Source: Nicotiana tabacum (lineage: Eukaryota; Streptophyta; Magnoliopsida; Solanales; Solanaceae). From it: DNA of 64,000 nucleotides. The stretch lies in the NCBI RefSeq assembly GCF_000715075.1, contig NC_134101.1:152135584-152199583 (forward strand), given 5' to 3'. Positions within the stretch are counted from its first letter, which is position 1; every line of letters starts with the position of its first letter. Below the pieces are notes generated by a model that made no database searches, was not told the origin of the DNA, and saw only the letters and a program-made list of their open reading frames with translations. This document shows, piece by piece, positions 57,565 to 64,000 of the stretch. The position numbers and the translations under genes were made by a program.

Positions 57565-58300
57565 TGTGATGACCCAAAAGGTCATCACTTATGTTGTAAG
57601 TGAATTCAGTGTTCTGAGGCCTAAAAATCTCCTTTTTACCCCACCCTGATTTACGTGCGTGGTCCGGACATATATCCGAAAAGCCTTCTATGTGAAAATA
57701 TGGGAAATAAAAATTTTAGAGTTACAAATTTGATTATGGTTGACTTTGGTCAATATTTTGAGCAAACGGACCCGGATCCGTGTTCCGGTGATCCCGGGAG
57801 GTCCTCAATAAAATATGGGACTTGGGCATATGCCTGGAAATGAATTCTGAGGTCCCAAGCCTTAGAAATCAATTTTTGAAAGAAATTGTTTTACTGAATT
57901 ATCTAAGAAATAAAGAAAACAATTAATGTTTGAAACCATTGTTGTCGGGCCCATATTTGGCTCCGGAGCCCGGTACAAACTTGTTATAATATTTGAAAGA
58001 TAACTGTGAAATTTGGTGAAAACGGAGTTTATTTGACGTGAATTGGACTTCCGATTGAAGAGTTATGAACTTTGAGAGTTCTTGATGAAAATGTTGAGTT
58101 TTGAGGTTCAATTCATGATTTTACATGTTATTTTGATGATGTGATCGCACGAGTAGGTCCATATGATGTTTTTGAGTTAGTATGCACATTTGGTTTGGAG
58201 TCCCGAGGCTCGGGTGAGTTTCGGGTAGGTTCCAGGGTGTCTTAGGCTTAAAACATGGCTATTGGAGGTTCAGAAAAACTACAGCTCTCTGAACCTGCTA

Positions 58301-58423
58301 GTGCGGTCCGCATTGGTTTTGTGCTGTCTGCACTAGTGACTGTGCAGCCGCAGTTGATTTTGTGCGGTCCGCACAAATTCACTAGCGACTGTGCGGCCGC
58401 AGTTGATTTTGTGCGGTCCGCAC
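58301..58423 (+). repeat. GTGCGGTCCGCAC palindrome cluster in LTR 3
   Basis: Perfect GTGCGGTCCGCAC at 58362 and 58411, near-perfect versions at 58301 and 58321, alternating with GTGC[AG]GCCGCAGTTGATTTT. Two tandem units of about 49 bp lie at 58340-58423. Confidence 0.9.
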
Positions 58424-59319
58424 AGGGAGTCTGAGAGGGGTATATTAAGACGGGATTTTCAGTTATTTTTCATTTTTCAAAACCCCAAAAACATAAGAGG
58501 CAATTTTTCAAACAACCTTTCTTCTCCAAAACATTGGTAAGTGATTTCTAACTCATTTTCTTCAAGCATTAATATCTTTTCACATGATTTGAACTCAAAA
58601 TCAATGATTTTCATGGGGGAAATTGGGTGTTTTGGGTAGAACCTAGGTTTTTCAAAAATTGGGGATTTGGACCTCGATTTGAGGTCTCATTTCAAAACAA
58701 ATCATATAATTGTATTCATGAGGGAATGGGTAATCGGGTTTTGGTTCGCACCTCAGGTTTTGACCATGTGGGCCCGGGGGTGATGTTTTACTTTTAGGTA
58801 AAAATTTAGAAAACTCATTTTCATGCATTTAAATTGATTCATTTAGCGTTTATTGATGTAATTAAGTAACTTGTGACTAGATATGAGCGAATTGGTGGTG
58901 GAATCAAGGGGTAAAGCTATAATTGAATCATGAATTGTGTTCGTGGCATCGAGGTAATTGTTTGGTCTAACCTTAGCTTGATGGATTAGGAGTCGAGTCC
59001 TATTTGCTATGTGGTAATTGTTGAGTACGACGTATAGGCATGGTGACGAGTATCTATACGTTGGTGTCTAGCATGCCCGTGAGTCTTATATTGTGATTAT
59101 CATGACTTCGTTGTATCTTTCATGCCTTGGTAATGGTTTCTACTTGTTGTGTAAAGTTTGTGAAATGAATTGTGACCTATGAACATTGAGGAGCGTTGGA
59201 TCAAGTTGTATAATGAATTATGAAAGTATAAGTGATAATTGAACCTCTAGAACATTGGCTCGAGTTGTGGAGTGAATTGTGAAGTAAAAGTGAGAAAGAG
59301 AAGAGATCACTATGTTGTC

Positions 59320-59470
59320 TCCCTTGCCGGGCTATTGTTGATTTATTTGTTATCTCCCTTGCCGGGATGTTGAGGTTATTGATGATGTTCCCTTGCCGGG
59401 ATTTATTTGTTGAATTGTCGTTCCCTTGACGGGATCTTTATTGCAATTTCATTTATTCCCTTGCCCTATT
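59320..59470 (+). repeat. CCCTTGCCGGGAT repeats in LTR 3
   Basis: CCCTTGCCGGG or close variants occur about five times in 150 bp (near 59331, 59358, 59390, 59423, 59459), spaced by 27-36 bp of T-rich DNA. Confidence 0.85.
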
Positions 59471-59490
59471 GTTTGTGATTGTTGTTTGGG

Positions 59491-59770
59491 TGAGGAAGAG
59501 AGTTAAAGCACAAAGAGTGATGTCATGCATTGTTTGTTTTGTAAGGAAGGAGTGTAAAGCATGAAGGGTGATGTCGTGTATTATTGTGAGGAAAGAGTGT
59601 AAAGCACGAAGGGTGATGTTGTGCCGCACGATATACCATTCCGTGCTGATTTTATTGATTATATGATGAGGAAAGAGAGTAAAAGCACGAAGGGTGATGT
59701 CGTGCACATTTTATTATATGATTGCTTTGGTGAGGACGAGAGTAAAAGCACAAAGGGTGATGTCGTGCAT
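59491..59770 (+). repeat. GCACGAAGGGTGATGTCGTGC repeats in LTR 3 (five copies)
   Basis: Units of 45-81 bp with GAGGAAAGAGAGTAAA then a stem-like GCACGA...TCGTGC around AGGGTGATG, starting at 59508, 59559, 59604, 59685 and 59748. Confidence 0.88.
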
Positions 59771-60484
59771 TTGTTGATTTCTGATTCTTTGTTGATATCT
59801 GAGTTATGTTGTTTCTTTCGTTTATTTGATGTCTTTCTACTTGGAACTGTTAGCTCCCCCACAGCATGCTCCCCCTTCCATTTTGTCTGGTTATTTCTGT
59901 ACTTCTTTTTTGTTGTATATATATTTGAATTGCACAGGTTATTTGGTATTCTGGTCCTAGCCTCGTCAATACTTCGCCGAGGTTAGACTAGACACTTACC
60001 AGCACATGGGGTCGGTTGTGCTGATACTACACTCTGCACTATGTGCAGATCCCCGAGTAGCTTTTGGACCATAGTGTGGAGGCTACCTTCAGTCCACGCG
60101 AAGATCCAAGACCTGCAGGCGTCCGCAGGTCCTCGTATCTCCTCTATTCCTATTTCCTGTTTCATTTTCCTTTTATTTAGAAACAGTGTAGTGTCATTTT
60201 CTTCAGACTTTAAATGTAGTAAATCTTAATCGTCTGTGACATTGTGACACCAGGTTTTGGGTGCTTTAGGTTTTAAAAGTTGTAATAGATGCAGATTTTA
60301 GATATTTAATTGTTATCTTCCGCTTAATTATTTAAAGTTCCGCTGTTTTCATGTTATCGTCTTATATTTATTTTAAAGAAATAATTGAGTAATGAGATAA
60401 GTAGTTAAATTATTGGCTTGCCTAGCTCACATTAGTAGGCGCCATCACGACTCCCGAGGGTGGGAAATCCGGGTCGTAACAAGT

Positions 60485-60496
60485 TGGTATCAGAGC
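60485..60496 (+). other. Element D primer binding site (initiator tRNA-Met)
   Basis: TGGTATCAGAGC, three bases after the LTR. It is the classic initiator-Met primer site of many plant retroelements. Confidence 0.92.
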
Positions 60497-60676
60497 TCTA
60501 GGTTACATGGGTCTCACAGTTCACAGACAAGCTTAGTAGAGTCTGAGGGATCGGTACGGAGACGTCTGTATTTATCCCCCAGAGGCTACAGAGTTGGGAA
60601 AAACTTCACATTCATTCTTGCCTGTCGTGCGATTTTGTTCTCTCAATTCGTGAATTTCTACTCTGTTCTTTCGAAG

Positions 60677-62045
60677 ATGGCGAGAACACGTGCTTCCTCA
60701 TCCACTGACCAGCAGCCCGAGCCCCCAACAGCAGCTCCCACGAGGGGTAGAGGGCGAGGTCGAGGCCGTGCTAGAGGCCGAGGTAGGGGCAGAGCTCAGC
60801 CCCGAGCAGCAGCACTAGCGGCGGAGCCTCAGGTTGACTTTGATGATGAGGTTCCGGCCCCAGCAGTTCCGGTGGGCCCAGCTTAGGTCCCAGATGGGTT
60901 TATTTCTACCCCAGTTCTTCAGGATGCTCTGGTCCGTCTGGTGGGCCTCATGGACAGTGTCACCCGAGCAGGCTTGCTTCCTGTAGCACCAGCTGTCTCT
61001 CAAGCTGGAGGAGAAGCCCAAACTCTTGCTACTCGCACTCCGGAGAAGGTAACTCCTCAATTTCAAACTCTAGCGGTTCAGCTAGTTAGAGCAGTTCAGC
61101 TGGGTATGGTAGCTCAGACTGGCGATGGAGCAGCTATGTTTGCTGATGCTTTGTGGAGGTTGGATAGGTTCACCAAGCTCTTCACTACTACTTTCAGCGA
61201 TGCCTCTACTGAGAATCCCCAGGATTATCTAGACAGTTGTCACAAGGTTCTTAGGAACATGGGGATAGTTGAGACTAATGGGGTTGATTTTGCTACTTTT
61301 CGCTTATCTGGATCCGCCAAGACTTGGTGGAGAGATTATTGCTTAGCTAGACCAGCCAAATCGCCAGCCTTGACTTGGGAGCAGTTTATGTAGCTATTTC
61401 TAGAGAAGTTTCTCCCCATCACTAAGAGAGAGGCCTATCGGAGGCAGTTTGAGCACCTCCAGCAGGGTTCTATGACTGTTACCCAGTATGAGACCAGATT
61501 CATCGACTTGGCTCGTCATGCTCTTATCATACTTCCCACCGAGAGAGAGAGAGGGTTAGGAGGTTCATTGATGGACTTATTCAGCCGATTCATCTTCAGA
61601 TGGCTAGGGAGGCTGGGAGTGAGATATCTTTCTAGGAGGCGGCCAATGTGGCCCGGAGAGTTGAGATAGTTCTGTCATAGGGAGGTGGTCATGGGTCGGA
61701 TAAGAGGCCCCGTCATTCAGGCCGATTCAGTGGTACCTCGTTTGGAGGTAGAGATTCGTATGGTAGAGGCCATCCTCCTAGGCCTTTTCAGTCGGCACTC
61801 CAGTTTCTCACGGTACTTCAGGTGGTAGAGGTCCTCAGATGCAGTATTCTGATCAACAGCCCTACAGTGCACCACCTGCTCCTATCAGTACACTGCCACT
61901 TTAGAGTTTTCGGGGTGATCATTCAGGTCATCAAGGCCAGTAGTCTCAGCAGCCGAGGGCTTGTTACACTTGTGGTGATATAGGTCACATTGCTAGGTTT
62001 TGCCCTCGAGCACCGGGTAGCTCTCAACATCAGGGTTCCCGTGCC
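60677..62045 (+). pseudogene. gag: Element D gag with CCHC zinc knuckle
   Basis: It starts at ATG 60677 (MARTRASSSTDQQPEPPTAA) with an RG-rich N-terminus. TAG at 60884-60886 stops it, and the frame resumes with VPDGFIS. Capsid-like: FTKLFTTTFSDAST, DYLDSCHKVLRNMG, FRLSGSAKTWWRDY. TAG at 61391, then FLEKFLPITKREAYRRQFEH. Two extra bases in a GAGAGAGA run near 61550 shift the frame, and one missing base near 61795 shifts it again. More TAGs occur at 61633, 61678, 61902 and 61941. The zinc knuckle [14 protein letters not shown] (spacing 2-4-4) is at 61962-62003. Most stops fit CAG to TAG. Confidence 0.88.
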
Positions 62046-64000
62046 ATGATTCAGGCAGTAGGTGTTCCACAGCCCGCCCAGTCAGCTAGAGGTGGGGGTA
62101 GAGGTGCTAGAGGTGTAGGTAGAGGTACTAGAGGTGGAGCTCAGGCCGCTAGAGGTGGAGGCCAGCCAGTAGCAGGCCATCCTAACGATGTAATTCAGGG
62201 TGGTGGGGCCCAGCCTCGATGTTATGCTCTTCTAGCCAGGCCCGAGGCTGAGGTTTTAGATGTGGTTATTACAGGTACGATTCTGGTTTATGATAGAGAT
62301 GCTCAGTGTTATTTGATCCAGGGTCTTCTTAGATGCTCAGTGTTATTTTATCCAGGGTCTACATACTCGTATGTGTCATCTTATTTTGCACCGTATCTGG
62401 TCATGTCTAGTGATTCCTTGAGTGCTCCTATTTATGTGTCTACACCGGTGGGTGATTCTATTGTGGCAGATCGAGTCCATCGTTCATGTATAGTTGTGAT
62501 TGGAGGTCTTGAGACTCGTGTAGAGTTGCTTCTTCTGGACATGGTTGATTTCGATGTCATATTGGGGATGGACTGGTTATCACCTTACCACGCTATCTTG
62601 GATTGTCATGCCAAGACTGTGACCTTAGCCTTGCCGGGTTTACCTCGTTTAGAGTGGAGAGGGACTCCTAGTCATTCTACCCGTACTATTATCTCCTATG
62701 TGAAGGCTCGGCGTATGGTCGAGAAGGGGTGTTTGGCCTATTTGGCATATGTTCATGATTCTAGTGCTGAGGTTCCTTCTATTGATTCTGTGCCCATTGT
62801 TCGTAAGTTTCCTGAGGTTTTTCCTTCAGACCTACCGGGTATGCCACTCAACAGGGATATTGACTTTTGCATTGATTTGGCTCCGAGCACGCAGCCCATT
62901 TCTATCTCGCCGTATCGTATGGCCCCACCTGAGTTGAAGGAGCAGTTGCAAGACTTACTTAAGAAGGGTTTCATTAGGCCAAGTGTTTCGCCTTGGGGTG
63001 CGCCAGTGTTGTTTGTTAAGAAGAAGGACAGATCGATGAGAATGTGTATTGACTACCGACAGTTGAACAAGGTTACAATCAAAAATAAGTATCAATTGCC
63101 GAGGATTGAGGATTTATTTGATCAGCTTCAGGGTACCAAGATATTCTTGAAGATTGACATGAGATCTGGCTACCATCAGTTGAGGATTAGGGCATCCGAT
63201 GTCCCTAAGACAGCTTTCCGCACTCAGTACGGGCATTATGAGTTCTTGGTGATGTCATTCGGGTTGACGAATGCCCCAACAACTTTTATGGATTTGATGA
63301 ACTGAGTGTTCAGGACTTACTTGGATTCATTTATGATAGTTTTCATTGATGATATTTTGATCTATTCCCGCAGCCGGGAGGAGCACGAGCATCATCTTAG
63401 AGTGGTTCTTCAAACCTTGAGGGATAGTCAGTTATATGTTAAGTTCTCGAAGTGTGAGTTCTGGTTGAGTTCAGTTGCATTCCTAGGTCATGTTGTATTA
63501 GCGGAGGGTATTCAGGTTGATCCGAAGAAGATTAAGGCAGTCAAGAACTAGCCTAGACCAGCATCAGCTACAGAGATTCGGAGTTTCTTGGGGCTGGCAG
63601 GCTACTATCGTCGGTTCGTGGAGGGGTTTTTATCCATTGCAGCCCCGATGACCAGGTTGACCCAGAAGGGTGCCTAGTTCAGATGGTCGGATGAGTGTGA
63701 GGCGAGCTTTCAGAAGCTCAAGACAGCTCTAACTACGACACCGGTGTTGGTATTGCCTACAGGTTCAGGGCCTTATACAGTCTATTGTGATGCATCTCGT
63801 ATTTGACTTGGTACAGTGTTGATGCAGGATGGCAAGGTCATTGCCTATGCTTCGCGGTAGTTGAAAATTCATGAGAAGAACTATTCGGTTCATGATTTGG
63901 AGTTGGCAGCCATTGTTACGCGTTGAAGATTTGGAGGCATTATCTGTATGGCGTGGCATGTGAGGTGTTCACGGATCACAAGAGTCTTCAGTATTTATTC
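62046..64000 (+). pseudogene. pol: Element D protease-RT-RNase H, truncated by the window edge
   Basis: An R/G-rich tail of gag leads into protease, whose active site reads [13 protein letters not shown]: the catalytic Asp is Tyr. A 34-bp duplication lies just before it. Then [73 protein letters not shown] at 63303, then the catalytic [15 protein letters not shown] at 63549 and 63675. RNase H start: YTVYCDASRI, with TGA at 63804, and YASR with TAG at 63858, then a disturbed stretch to the window end. Confidence 0.9.
62297..62364 (+). repeat. 34-bp tandem duplication over the protease active site
   Basis: 62297-62327 and 62331-62361 match in 30 of 31 bases (AGATGCTCAGTGTTATTT, then G or T, then ATCCAGGGTCT). 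The first copy keeps GAT (62315-62317) but out of frame; the second is in frame but has TAT (62349-62351). Confidence 0.9.

Larger units (their letters stand above)
57565..60481 (+). repeat. LTR 3, 5' LTR of element D
   Basis: It begins TGTGATGACCCAAAAGGTCA and ends AATCCGGGTCGTAACA, 2917 bp. It holds three repeat clusters, listed separately. The conserved block at 59960-60000 (CCTCGTCAATACTTCGCCGA) is shared with LTR 2 at 56935-56955. Confidence 0.88.
57565..64000 (+). mobile_element. Chromovirus-like Ty3/gypsy element D, 5' half
   Basis: LTR 57565-60481, initiator-Met primer site 60485-60496, gag from 60677, protease, RT and the start of RNase H, cut by the right edge. A Met-type primer site, CCHC gag and this style of RT ([20 protein letters not shown]) fit Tekay/Del-type chromoviruses. 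The chromodomain itself would lie outside. At least ten stops and two shifts show it is dead. Confidence 0.85.

Noticed and set aside
1..64000. CRISPR arrays, rRNA or tRNA genes, bacterial operons
   Set aside because: No such structure was seen. The tRNA-like matches are primer binding sites of 12-18 bases, not genes.

Overview
The window is plant nuclear DNA, almost certainly from a Solanaceae genome and most plausibly Nicotiana. That call is an inference from the LTR-retrotransposon families, their long LTRs and the style of the intergenic sequence. No prokaryotic, organellar or free-virus gene was recognised. Roughly four fifths of the window is nested Ty3/gypsy retrotransposon. One host protein gene stands out, near 38 kb.

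Layout. (1) 1-11037, minus strand: the 5' part of an Ogre-type (Tat lineage) element, read right to left as a 4.4 kb LTR, a primer binding site, an intact accessory ORF1, then a broken gag and a broken protease with a G-patch-like tail running off the left edge. (2) 11038-32310, minus strand: a second Tat-lineage element with polypurine tract, untranslated region, an accessory gene on the opposite (plus) strand split by introns, a tandem-repeat spacer, and a broken pol. It is truncated near its protease. The LTR at 6610-11037 has a polypurine tract on one side and a primer binding site on the other, so it looks like an LTR shared by two joined elements. (3) 11850-23850, minus strand: a 12.0 kb Athila-type element inserted into the antisense accessory gene, with a perfect 5-bp target duplication. 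(4) 32.3-41.7 kb: the least repetitive part. It holds an LTR relic, a possible spliced exon pair, a small host gene with an Edc1/PNRC-like decapping motif, AT-rich repeats and a hAT-like terminus. (5) 41764-57453: fragments of chromovirus-type LTRs, the first split by a second 12.0 kb Athila-type element (41862-53867, plus strand). (6) 57565-64000, plus strand: a chromovirus-like element with a 2.9 kb LTR, initiator-Met primer binding site, gag and the start of pol, cut by the right edge.

How the parts relate. Each retroelement carries, or once carried, gag, protease, reverse transcriptase, RNase H and integrase, all now interrupted by stops and small indels. Three of them (Ogre, the second Tat element, both Athila copies) also carry a non-gag-pol gene with a globular 'plant transposon' domain and, in most, a charged or heptad-rich C-terminus. 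It sits in a different place in each lineage: sense upstream of gag, antisense downstream of pol, or sense downstream of pol behind a candidate splice acceptor. The LTRs also share a habit of carrying short, nearly perfect palindromes. These two patterns are the most interesting content of the window.

Limits. No alignment, database search or folding was run. Family names come from visible motifs, domain order and primer binding sites. Boundaries of degenerate LTRs and of gag versus protease are approximate.
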